DNA of 64,000 bases, from the NCBI GenBank assembly GCA_029204225.1, contig CM055110.1, forward strand, positions 14,014,796 to 14,078,795, read 5' to 3'. Under the pieces are notes generated by a model. That model searched no databases and was not told where the DNA came from. It saw only the letters and a list, made by a program, of their open reading frames with translations. Each line of letters begins with the position of its first letter. Position 1 is the stretch's first letter. The position numbers were made by a program, and so were the translations under genes. This DNA comes from Diphasiastrum complanatum (lineage: Eukaryota > Streptophyta > Lycopodiopsida > Lycopodiales > Lycopodiaceae). Shown here in pieces: positions 42,985 to 53,153 of the stretch.

Positions 42985-43752
42985 GAAATAGATTTGATTG
43001 ACTTGAAACTCACAAAGGTCTCACACTTGCAGTGTTTCACTCAAATTTGATTTCTAATCCAACAAATGGACTTATAATCACAGTTCTATCACTCCCTCAC
43101 AAAGCTGGAATGAAGATAAGATGAAATAAAAACTACTTTCAAACAAATCTTGCCAAGAAATGGATTTGATTGTCTCTAGAAACTCACTAAGGTCTCTCTC
43201 TTGTAGTTTTTCACTCAAATTAGATTTCTAATCCAACAAATGGACTTATAATCTCAGTTCTAGCACTCCCTCACAAAGTTGGAATGAAGATAAGATGATG
43301 TGAAATCTACTTACAATCAAATCTTGCCAATTTTGGCTATTTTTGGACAAAAAAATGACTTAATCTCTTTCTTCCTTCTTGGTGTACTTTCAAGACCTGT
43401 TTTTAACCTTAATAGGACTTGAACTCAGCCTAGATTAATTAGATTCCATGAAACAAATTCAAATCTAATCAATGGCAGATGATCTTGGTAGATTATCCTA
43501 GGATCTCCACCAAAAATTACACCAACAGCTCACAGATTGAATTTTTTTGGATCAAATGAATACCATGCATTAAATGCAGGTTCAGAGGTGCCCACACATG
43601 TGGACAGTACGGATTTGGACCCCTACCAATTTTGGGATCAAATCTCCTCACCAAAATCAAGATTCTAGCTTGCCCTCTCAATACTAGTTTTTAGCACCAA
43701 AACTTGCTAAAAATGGATATGCATTAGATCAATGGCTTATGCTCTTGTACTT
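42985..43752 (-). other. Leader of the nested element with a direct repeat
   Basis: Non-coding. 42989-43152 and 43158-43328 are direct copies (ATAGATTTGATTG... against ATGGATTTGATTG..., both with CTCCCTCACAAAG(C/T)TGGAATG), period about 170 bp. Confidence 0.75.
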
Positions 43753-43765
43753 GGCTCTGATACCA
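43753..43765 (-). promoter_or_regulatory. Primer-binding site of the nested element
   Basis: GGCTCTGATACCA, complement of TGGTATCAGAGCC, abuts the LTR at 43766. Confidence 0.85.
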
Positions 43766-44465
43766 TCTAAAGTACAGTACTAAGGACCATAAATGGATCT
43801 TTGAATGATCCACAAGGTGATTGTATGCTTGTTAAACAATCTATCAGAAACTAGTCATCAGAAAACAAGATCTAGTTTAGCAGCTTGATAGGAAACAAGT
43901 AGAGACAATCAAAGCATTGATCAAATAGTCTAATCCAACTCCACACGTGTGGAAATAAGGCTGTAGTACAGCCTGTAGATAGTGTTTACAAAGTGCCAAA
44001 GCTGGGTTTCATTGAAAAAATAGAGTAATCACCATACAATGAGAGGAAACTCGAGTTTCTCCTTGAGGCTCCAAAAAGTTTCTATCTTCTCACTATGTAG
44101 AGAGGGAATACATAGCAAATTCGACTTCCTTCTTGAAGTTAGGTGGATTTCCAGCATGTAATAAGGAAGTTAACTCACTCTCCTTGACCTAAAATGAAAC
44201 CCTAGTCTATTTCCTAGAGTTATGCTTGGTAGGTAGCTAGTTGGTCAAATTTTCACCTTAAACTTAGGTGTAGGTCCTATAAAGTAGGGATGACTACCAA
44301 ATAGACATGACCAACTCTCTTGACTTGACCTAACCTACATTAGGATGGGTTTACCATGTAGCATCATGGCCTCACATGTGTGGGACCCACTTGTGTACAC
44401 AATTTACACTATTCTATATGGTTTTTGATCAAGCTAGATTTGCCAATTTTTGGCCATTCTTCACA
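43766..44465 (-). repeat. 5' LTR of the nested element
   Basis: Same sequence as 39896-40598. The inner end reads TCTAAAGTACAG instead of TGTGGAAAAGTACAG, a small change at the LTR edge. The outer end is ATTCTTCACA. Confidence 0.9.
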
Positions 44466-45838
44466 GGCGGAACAAAAGTATTTTGAATTGCAACCAACGT
44501 CTTCCACCAAATAGGCACAATCTAGACAAAGCTTGGAGTCCTGTGTTGAACATTCCTCTCGAAAGAGTCCATTTTTGCACAATGCATGGTGAATTACGAA
44601 TACTGGACAAATTATTATTTTTGCATGTTGTTACACATGGAACATGCAGCCCAAATCAAGAGCAGATGTTAGCATTAGAAATCTAGAGATAATTTTATCC
44701 GATATGGGATTGCACGGGGGCCACGTGAGTCTTACGAAAGACGTTGAGATGAGTGGAAAAATGCAAGATGTTCCAGCAAAAATTTCAATGGGTGGTGCGA
44801 AAGCGAGACACCTATTGTCAAATCATACTGCACGTGAAAGCAGTGTTGAATGGGAGTACTAGAGGAAAATATGTCAATGCACAACAAATATTGGCTCAGA
44901 TCCTCGCATGGCAAGTACACGTGCTAAGGTTTGGCAAGCATTTGATGCCTTGTCACAAACTATCAACAAAAAGATTGTGAGAGATGAAGATTTGGATAGA
45001 TACGCAAGAGAAGTCAAAACATTTACTGAATTGATGATCGATGCATGGGGAGAAACACACATAACTCACTATATGGTATGTGTGTCTCATATTTTTTACT
45101 TTCATATTTATGTATTTGTAAAGATTCAAACTAATACAAATTTTCTATGAACAGCACATCTTCTATGCTCGTGGACCTTGGTTTATGAAAATCTATGGAT
45201 CATTAGCTATTTGAAATACGCAAGGCATGGAAAAGAGTCATTATAGGGCAAAGGCTGCGTATTTCAAAAATTCACGGCATGGCAGAGGAAAGGGTCTTAG
45301 CAATGCATTGGTTGAGATATTCCAATGGTTTTACAGAGGAGTTTTGGGCCGAGGACACTTTCAAAACACAAGAACTGAAGAGTTGTGTTCAATGATCTCC
45401 AATTCAAATTCAGTCAGAAAGACAGCATGGCAGTCCTCTAATGCTAGAACAAGGCATCAAGAATGGAGGATGTCTAGATCCGAGTTGGAAAGAGATGGAT
45501 GCCAAGGACACCAACATCCAATGTTTTGGAAAACAACGCTAGAGAAACTACGGAAACTGATGAGATGGAATAGAAACAATTTATGCTGAATTGTAATTCG
45601 AATATTCCTTTGTGATAAATATTATTGTCGAATTGGATTGTTGCTATATATAGAGATTATTTTATTTGGTTTTATAATAATATCTATTTTTGGATACACG
45701 TCCCTCTATATAAGAGTGGGGGTTTTCATTTTGTTGTCACTTCTTGCTTTGTTGAAATTTGTTTCCTCGTAATTTAGCTTGTCTTGTTCAATTAGACTAC
45801 TAGGTTGCTGGTCAATTAGTGTTCTTAGTTGCATAACA

Positions 45839-47308
45839 ATGTCGTCCCCTAAAATAGAGTTGGCCAATCTGCTAGCCCCCATAGAGTTTTTAGATCAGTT
45901 AGATCATATTTATTGTATGTTTACCGGTAGAATAGACACGCTTGCCACTCTACGGGCTAATGCGGATGCATTCACGTACGTGAGTGAGTATATAGATGAA
46001 ACTTTAAAGCCTTATGCCATACAAATTCCTGGCTCAACTATCATGTGGATTCCATATAACTTGCTTAGTTATATATGGAAAGGAGAGACCCTTTATCGCT
46101 CGTCTCAACAGATTTATTAGTCACTTGGGTAACGATCATTACTTGGAGCTGACGAAGGATCAGCTGAAAACTTTTGATCTTGAAAGTGTAGGGAAGAAGT
46201 TTCTATCAGGTGAGATTACTGTTATTTTTTTGCTTAATGAGTTTCCAGCGACTGTGGCCAGCAACAAACACAATCCTAATGAGCAAGTGAACGAGATGAA
46301 CGACCCGGGTGAAGAGGAAGATTTATCTGCGGAGCACGAAGCAATCTTGGCTGCGCAAGAGGCAACAGGTGCATCCACATTAGCGGAGCCAGAAGATACA
46401 GATGAGTCCGATGATGTCGTGCTTCGAATCCATGGCCTTGTTCCAATCATCATTGATGGACAGGAGTATGTGTTCATGCATGACTTGCAACATATTCTCG
46501 GCTTGCGAGAAGATGAGATGCTGGCAGCATTGGTAAATTTGCAGAATGGCAGTTCCACTTTCGACCACACCCAGCCCGACGACACGTATGAGAAGCTGAT
46601 CGGGCATGACACGGACACCACCGAGCAAGCACTGACAAGGGTGCTTTGCCAATTGAAAACGCTTCAACCACCACCAGTTCAAACGAGGCCATTCGAGGTA
46701 CTCGAAGGGAAAACTGCTGACGTGAAGTACAAAGGCAAAGGAATTAACCTTGCGCAAACCGAAGACATTGATGAAGGCACCGAGGCAAGTCTGACCCAAC
46801 AATTCAACTTGCATGTGTTTGTTATGTTTGTTTGTCTTCATTATACTCATTTTGCAATAATTTGAACCATATGCAGGATGCAGTGGAGCTTGATGCATTT
46901 GCAATGCGAAGGGGTGGCTCTCGGGAGAAAGTTGAAGCAGGAACTCTGGACAAGTCTATGGCCCACTACATTGGGAACTTGCCCAACAACTTTATTTTCT
47001 GCTTCAGCAACAAGTACAGCCCAGATGGACAGACATAGCTTCTTAAATGCAAAGCACTCTCCAAGCACATTGGTGAGCTGGACATGTCACCGTCAGCGCC
47101 AAAGGCTTACTGTGTCCTTCGAAAAGCCGTTTTGAATGATTTTTGCTCTGGATTTGAGACCCGGCTCATTCTCTCGGGTTTAATTGGCCCTTATGAGGAT
47201 GAGGGAGATGCTCCTAAATTAGCATTAGAAATGTTAAAACCAGTACTGTCATCAGAGAAGCGATCAAAGAAGCTGAAGTCCTCTCTGAAGGAAATGGATC
47301 AAATGTGA
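45839..47308 (+). pseudogene. Transposon ORF 3: unknown acidic protein, one GC-AG intron
   Basis: ATG at 45839 (MSSPKIELANLLAPIEFLDQ). A frameshift near 46080 moves the reading to ERPFIARLNRFISHLGNDHY. An acidic linker follows (PGEEEDLSAEHEAILAAQEA), then LVPIIIDGQEYVFMHDLQHI and LGLREDEML. Intron 46785-46876 has the donor GAG|GCAAGT and the acceptor ATGCAG and is phase 0. The second exon encodes DAVELDAFAMRRGGSREKVE, NFIFCFSNKYSPDGQT, an in-frame TAG at 47036-47038, LLKCKALSKHIGELDMSPSA and a lysine-rich end SSEKRSKKLKSSLKEMDQM. No family recognised; it may be a second transposition or chromatin-binding factor. Confidence 0.5.
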
Positions 47309-47429
47309 ATAAAGATTTTGTCCTTTTTTTCTTGTGGACTCTCCTAATTCTCTGTTGTTATTATATGATATGCTAATTTATTGAATTTAGAATTTAATTT
47401 TTTTTCTGATAAAGATTTCTCCTCCTTTT

Positions 47430-47595
47430 TTTACGTGACGTGATTTTCACGCCAGGGCGCGACCAGCGCCCGTTTGACCATGTCAAATGTCCCCTGGTCG
47501 CGCCTTGGCGTGATTTTCACGCCAGGGCTCGACCAGAGCCCGTTTGACCTAGAGCCCTGGCATGATTTCCATGCCACGACATGGAAACTACCATT
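47430..47595. repeat. Repeat array between convergent transposon genes
   Basis: Two direct copies of a 70-80-bp unit with GTGATTTTCACGCCAGGGC, GCGACCAGCGCCCGTTTGACC and TTTGACC are seen, with internal inverted repeats (GGCGCGACCAG / CTGGTCGCGCC; GGGCTC / GAGCCC). G/C-rich in an A/T-rich setting. It lies between the ends of ORF 3 and the H3-like gene and could be a terminator, insulator or protein-binding array; the role is unknown. Confidence 0.7.
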
Positions 47596-47797
47596 CCAAT
47601 AGTACTGAAAAATTTTAAATCACTGCATTCACATAGATGAGACTAAAATTTTCAAATGACTGCATTCACATAAACAGTACTGAAATCAGATATCAAACTC
47701 AATCACAACAATTTGCATTCACACAACCTGAAATTCTGCAAGATACTTGACACCAAATCTTCAGTATATGATAAATAAAATCATGTACATGATATTT

Positions 47798-48049
47798 TTA
47801 ATTCCGCTCTCTCCTTAGCCTTCTAGCTAGGTGGAGATCCTTCGGGAGTATTGTGACTCTCTTCCCGTGCACTGCACACAAAAATGAGTCCTCAAAAAGC
47901 TGCGTTAGGTACATTTCTGCAGACTCTTGTATTGCGGACACCGCATCTGTCGTAACTCTGTTCCCCAAGGAAAATTCATCGACTATTTCTTTTACAAGCC
48001 TCACAAAAGGGATCCTTCGGCCTCTTTTCCAAATATAGTATGTTCTTGT
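47798..48049 (-). CDS. Tail-less histone H3-like histone-fold protein (83 codons open)
   Basis: Minus-strand frame open from 48049 to TAA at 47798-47800. It reads TRTYYIWKRGRRIPFVRLVK, then EIVDEF (alpha 1), VTTDAVSAIQESAEMYLTQL and FEDSFLCAVHGKRVTI (alpha 2, loop 2), LPKDLHLARRLRRERN (alpha 3). By hand alignment with the remembered H3 core, about 40 of 69 positions are identical, including LCAxH, KRVTI and PKD. Loop 1 has H3 length, not the longer CENP-A type. The N-terminal tail with its modified lysines is absent. No ATG is in frame before the TAG at 48050-48052; an acceptor at GAGCCTAG could make this a 3' exon of a longer message, perhaps of the BAH-like gene. It would act in nucleosomes; inferred. 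Confidence 0.8.
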   Translation of the reverse strand, partial: TRTYYIWKRGRRIPFVRLVKEIVDEFSLGNRVTTDAVSAIQESAEMYLTQLFEDSFLCAVHGKRVTILPKDLHLARRLRRERN

Positions 48050-48211
48050 CTAGGCTCATGAGTAAAAATCCTTGGACATCCACAAATGTAGTAACAGGCA
48101 TATAAAATGTAACAACGCAAAAGTAATGTCAAAACATAACCAAATATATTAGAATAGAGTCAAAACACAACCAACTAATTGTGTTTTCTATTTTCCATTA
48201 GATTAAATCCT

Positions 48212-49573
48212 TTATTCCCATTGGACTCCTAATGTTCCTGTTTGTAAAAATGAAACACATTCATGATCTTTTTCGGCTCGTCTCCGTATCTGCAAAACCA
48301 GACACAAAGTTAATAATCCTATATTTATTCAACATTACTATTTAAAATTCAGGAATCTGATGGAAATTAGGGACTCACATTTTGTCCATTACGAGTGAAG
48401 ACAAAATCTACTGGCATATCAACAAAAGTCAATCCAAGCATATGCCGAAGATCTTCTAGGCTGCACTCCTTATTTATATGAATTTCTCATATTTCATCAT
48501 GGGGCAAATGTATGGATATCTCCACTTCTCGCTGATTCGTCTCCGCGTCCAGAGGGTCCCATCGGCCATGACCAAACTTATATCGCCTATAAATGAAACT
48601 TAAGGAGCATGTTTGACGTGAAATATGATACCTTATAGTCATTGTTTCACAAGAGAGCTTACACCTTATTAAATCTCCTTCATGCTCCATTTCCTTTGAA
48701 GACCATGCGACAAATATGTTGTCCAACTGTGATGATTCTGTTGCTTTCCATGCCCACATCGTGTTTGTTTTTCCTAAAGGAGACCGCCTTAAATATGGCA
48801 ACAAATACGGTGATCGGCACAGAGATGCTAGTGTAGACTCGTTTGGATCCGAATGTTGGCTTCATATTACCAATAATCTCTTTGAGAAGTTGCCTCTTCG
48901 TTAATTCAATAGTCAGTTGGTCAACATATGGCCACTCGTGAGAATTGATCGCAAGGCTCAGAAGTTGGTGCTAATTTGCCTTGGCCAAAGTTTTTTTTTG
49001 GAACTTCGTACATGTGATCATAAAAGAAAATGCCCATTTTGATCAGGGCAGAGGATGCCAACCCACCATATATTAGTTCTCCATATTTGGCATGTATGGC
49101 AGAGAATTTTCCAGTGAAGGACTTCACGTTTTGCCAGTCGAAGCTATTTGAAGGAAAGACATCTGCACCAGGCATTAATGCAACATTATTATCCATTACA
49201 ATGACATAATAATAATTAAAACATAATAGTTAACACAAGAATAAAAGATGTGAGACCTACAATGTGACTGTATGGTTCTATCAGCAACAGCCACATCCAA
49301 TAAAATATCTCGACGCATGTATACGTGTTGCACATTTGCAAGGTATTCGCCGTTTTGGTCGATCTTGAATTCGTGGATCCTTCCTTTCCAATGGTAGTCT
49401 TGGTTGTTTCGCTTCCTCTTTGCAACCTTGTGAGTTCCTTTGCCCGATGGTTGCATGTAAACCCAGTCAAAAGTTGAAAATTTATGGGGCACCCAATGCT
49501 CATTGGAATCTTTGATGTGTGCAACAATGGAAGCTAGTTGATTCTTGGGCTTCCTTGATTGAGTAGAGGCCAT
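48212..49573 (-). pseudogene. BAH-like spliced gene of the transposon
   Basis: ATG at 49571-49573 (MASTQSRKPKNQLASIVAHI). Exon 49261-49573 encodes FDWVYMQPSGKGTH, YHWKGRIHEFKIDQNGEYLA and VQHVYMRRDILLDVA, the strand pattern of a BAH domain (a chromatin-reader fold). Introns 49163-49260 (GTAGGT...TGCAG), 48587-48664 and 48290-48378 are GT-AG. After the first intron the frame gives VFPSNSFDWQNVKSFTGKFS and GELIYGGLASSALIKMG, fitting the second half of BAH. Later exons read FGHGRWDPLDAETNQREVEI, ECSLEDLRHMLGLTFVDMPV (ubiquitin-like look) and end QWE-stop. A frameshift between 48930 and 48780 and TGA at 48487-48489 break it. Confidence 0.55.
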
Positions 49574-49677
49574 AATGGATGATGTAATGATAATGTAGGA
49601 TATGCGAAATAGTGTGTAGATCTTCAGATAAGGTGAACCAAAATAAAAAAAATAGAATATATGTGGAGTATACAGAA

Positions 49678-49790
<113 letters not shown>

Positions 49791-50089
49791 CTACAAAATG
49801 AGAGAGAGATGAGAGATACAAGCTTGTGAACATTCAAAATTTGAAATAAGGACTAGGCTCACTTAGGATAAGGCTACTAGTAGATAGACAGGCTAGTTGA
49901 TGTTAACTTGTAGGCATAGTTATTGCTTTATCTAGGGTTAATGTAGGGTTAATGTTAGAGGTGTACTTTGTGGGCCCACACTTGATTTAATCTGCACCAT
50001 TGAATTTGCCATGTCATATGGACCATTCCCTCTCAGTTGTCAATATTCTATTGGGACACATGTCGTCATTAACACTAATTATAATTAGT

Positions 50090-50128
50090 GAAGAGGCCTT
50101 TTTTGAGTCCAAAAAGGGCCCTAATGTT
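50090..50128 (-). repeat. Right terminal inverted repeat, 39 bp
   Basis: Ends GGGCCCTAATGTT. It is the partner of 37892-37930 with two mismatches. Beyond it the sequence (TTCTTTTTGG) does not repeat the left flank. Confidence 0.88.
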
Positions 50129-50249
50129 TTCTTTTTGGATTTTTCCAAGTGAGAGAGAAGCACTTCAATTCTTCAGCTTTGATGTTTTGTTTCTCTTGTG
50201 AAAATTTTCAGGCTCTTCATTTCAAAGTTTAATAAAAAAAAAACTAAAC

Positions 50250-50435
50250 TTACATCCGACGCCCTCATATCCAACGCCCTGTTCACATCTTATGCTCTTT
50301 GTCCACATCCAACGCCTTGTTCAAATCTGACGCTCCCTATCTACGTCCGACGCCCTATTCACATCCAACACCCTGTCTACATCCGATGTCGTATTCACAT
50401 CCAACGCTCCCTATTCACATCCGATGCACTATTAC
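50250..50435. repeat. Degenerate 18-20-bp minisatellite
   Basis: About nine units of the type CACATCC(G/A)ACGCCCT(A/G)TT. It follows the transposon by about 120 bp. No coding value. Confidence 0.85.
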
Positions 50436-51860
50436 AAAAATAATACAAATTTTGTAAAATTGGTAGTACCTAAAGCTTAGATTCCACCAATTAGTAAACA
50501 ACACTAAAATAGTACCAAAAAGACCACAAAGGATTGTATGTGAGCTACAAACACAAATAAACATAAAAAAAATAAAAACCTAACTTTTGTAATTTTATGC
50601 GTAAAATATGGTCACGAGAAGTCTAAATAGTACATATTTGGTAGATTTTAAAATTAAACTTAGAGACTTAGTATAAAAGACCTAATTTGGTAGTCAGTAG
50701 GATCGGAATTGGTTTACGATAAGTTCTTGTAGTACGAATCTTTCATATTAAAATGTTTCACCAACACAAAAATAGTACCAAAACAATACAAAATATTTAA
50801 AATTAGTACCCGACACTGGTGCAGCTCAATACAATGTTTGTTCACTCGCTGCATTAAAGTCATTGTTAACATCTACAAAGTGAACTTGAGGAGGATTCCC
50901 ATTACCACTGATCTATATTCAAGAAGTCTTATCGTGTTACAGGTAGAAAGTACCTGCAGGTAGTACCAAAGCATCATATATAGGTAGTACCAAAATATCA
51001 TACACATGTAGTACCATGAAGGTAGAAAGTACCTGCAGGTACTACCAAAGCATCATATAAAGGTAGTACCAAAGTATCAAAGCATCTTATAGTACCAAAG
51101 TACTACACATGCAAAAAGTTAAAGAACCTTAATTGGTAGTCTGGAGGATCAAAATTGTTACCCGATAGGTTCAAATAGTACCAATCTTTGGTACTCAAAA
51201 GTTTCAGAAACACGCAAACATTACAAAAATAGTACCAGTTTTGTAAAATTGGTAGTAACTAAAGCTTGGATTCCACCAATTAGTAAACAACACTAAAATA
51301 GTACCAAAAAGACCACAAATGATTGTATGCAAGCTAAGAATACAAATAAATATAAAGAAAAACATACTTAATTTAATAGTTTTATGCATAAAACATGGTC
51401 ACGAGAAGTCTTAATAGTACCTATTTGGTAGATTTTAAAATAAAAATGAGACACTTACTATAAAAGAACCTAATTAGTTAGTCAGGAAGATCAAAATTGG
51501 TACACGATAAGTTATTGTAGTAGCATTATTTTGTATTCAAGAGTTTTACCAACACAAAATAGTACCAAAATAGTACAAAATTTGTAAAATTAGTACCCAA
51601 TTACTGGAGTAATACTACCAATTGGTGTAACAACACTAAAGCAGTACCAAAAAGACCGAATCAAGATGTGTGCAAACTGCAAATACCACGAAACCTAAGA
51701 AAAGAGAACCAAATGTTGTAGATTTAAAAATAAAAATGGTACACACTATAGATCTCAGTAGACCAATTTGGATGATTTTAGAATGAAAATAAGACACACG
51801 TTATTAAAGCACCTATCTTCGTAGTTTGTATTATAAAAATTGTTACACGATAAGTTCCGG
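50436..51860. repeat. Long direct repeats, period about 790 bp, GTACC-rich
   Basis: 50440-50790 and 51230-51570 are diverged direct copies (both with GGATTCCACCAATTAG or close, ACAACACTAAAATAGTACC and CATGGTCACGAGAAGTCT or close). A weaker third copy lies at 51580-51860. Between them, short units of GGTAGTACCAAAGCATCATA repeat at 50960-51090. No gene is seen up to 52370. Confidence 0.75.
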
Positions 51861-52369
51861 TAATACCAACACAAATATTCAAAGTCCAAAAGTTCCAAAA
51901 TATTAAAAAGCACCAAACAGCTAAATGCAAGTAGATCAAAAAGTATCATAATGCTGCAAACAACAAATTGAAGAAATGTTCAAAAACTACCAAAACTATC
52001 ACAACCACCAAAAAGCAACAAACAACAGTACTTTCTACACCCCAGAAGTACAAAATATTCCATGAGGTCCAAATAGCAAAACGAAAAGTTATTTGAAAAT
52101 ATTATAGAGTACCAAAAGTGCCAAAAATATATCTTACACAAGTTTTCTTAACTACCAAATAGAATATAGTTGTTTATAAGCTTCTACAAGTACCAATAGT
52201 TCCAAAAGTCCAAATGAGCAAAATATCAGTTGAGTAAAAACTACAAAACAGTTCCAAACAGCAAGAGGTGGAGTGTATATCTGCAGAACCAAAGAACAAG
52301 AGTATCAAAGATCAGTTTTAGCAGTGCAAAAGATCAGCATTACCAAGAAAATAGAAATTAAAAAAAAAA

Positions 52370-53153
52370 GGACCTGAGTGTCGTTAAGAAGATGTATTGG
52401 ATGCTTGACAACACTCTTTCTTCCAATAGTTGGTCGGCATATGTCTTTTTTGTTGGGGGACACACAAGTTTCTGAGCTCCAAAAGGCATACACTAGTTCT
52501 TGACCCGAGCCGTGATTATGCTACCTCTAGCCAATTGTCTCTGACAGGCACTCAAGGGCAGAACCTCCTCATCGTCCTTAATGTTAAGACGAGTACTGGC
52601 TGCAACAATATTTTTGCAATGAACACCCAAAGCACCTGTAATTCTCGAATGAGGGAGATTTGTTATACCATCAGCTTTTATTAGTACCATGACAAGCAAA
52701 GATCTCTTCATGAAGAGTTCATTCGCCGAATGGGGCACCTTAATTTGACTGAGGGGGTTAGGGATGTTAGAAACAAGATTATTCTCAACATTATTAGATG
52801 ATATTTGCAGCTCCCAAAAAGTTGGTTGCAGAAGTAGTTTCTAGAATATCTCCCTCTGAATATCTATTGAAAATTGTTGTGTATGTCTTCGCCAATATTT
52901 TTTTTGTAGCTAAACAGATTCGTTTTCTTGTTTTGACGTCATCTACTGAAGGTTGATCTCCAAGCCTCCTAAAAAAAATTTCTTTCAATCTCTATTCCCG
53001 TTTCTTACCATCTCAATAATCCCTCATTGCGGAGCAGTGAAGAGGTTCCATGTTGGGATCACTTGCGGACGTCTCATGCATTGTAGGAAAAACTGCTGGA
53101 ATATCCAAAATTGAATCTGTGAAATATATATTATTGCCTTGAAAACTATCCAT
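52370..53153 (-). pseudogene. Unidentified broken protein gene
   Basis: ATG at 53151-53153 (MDSFQGNNIYFTDSILDIPA). The frame continues with two stops to EIFFRRLGDQPSVDDVKTRK and RYSEGDILETTS. A frameshift near 52810 follows, then VPHSANELFMKRSLLVMVLI, ALGVHCKNIVAASTRLNIKD, PLSACQRQLARGSIITARVK, a TAG at 52493-52495 and CMPFGAQKLVCPPTKKTYAD. The composition is protein-like throughout. I know no family for it. It lies 2.2 kb right of the large transposon and may belong to another element. Confidence 0.5.

Larger units (their letters stand above)
39896..44465 (-). mobile_element. Nested Copia-type LTR element lacking integrase core and RT
   Basis: Two near-identical LTRs of about 700 bp (39896-40598 and 43766-44465), a minus-strand primer site (43753-43765, complement of TGGTATCAGAGCC) and GGCGG target duplication. 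The internal 3.2 kb codes for gag, zinc knuckle and protease motif on the minus strand, then a tail that resembles only the block after the integrase. No RT or RNase H is present, so it depends on a partner. LTR similarity suggests a recent insertion. Confidence 0.88.
38801..45589 (+). pseudogene. Transposon ORF 2: spliced transposase-like protein, interrupted
   Basis: Exon 38801-39398 (MDQQAENENTKRHKLEALAA; FLKKTVGKDF; VSRKGYRALKKYM), GT-AG intron 39399-39485, exon 39486-45075 split by an LTR element at 39896-44465, GT-AG intron 45076-45154, exon 45155-45589. Motifs in order: LDEAEIVKGRKLERVTIT (possible first acidic residue), EWHLAADLKTLKCMYGCG with C-x2-C (FCIYCM, likely zinc site and second acidic residue), LNIPLERVHFCTMHGELRIL, DMGLHGGHVSL and ISMGGAKAR, then GMEKSHYRAKAAYF and IFQWFYRGVLGRGHF. 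From memory this order resembles an uncharacterised multicopy family in cnidarians and other eukaryotes; a search must confirm. Damage: a frameshift near 44690, TAG at 44860-44862 and TGA at 45212-45214. Confidence 0.6.

Noticed and set aside
46160-46904. Minus-strand frames opposite transposon ORF 3
   Set aside because: Serine-rich antisense; the plus strand has the splice sites and the continued frame.
47798-48049. Canonical H3 pseudogene or CENP-A of the host as explanation of the H3-like frame
   Set aside because: Identity to H3 is too low for a recent copy and loop 1 lacks CENP-A length. Its place inside the TIRs favours a transposon gene, but a phylogeny is needed.
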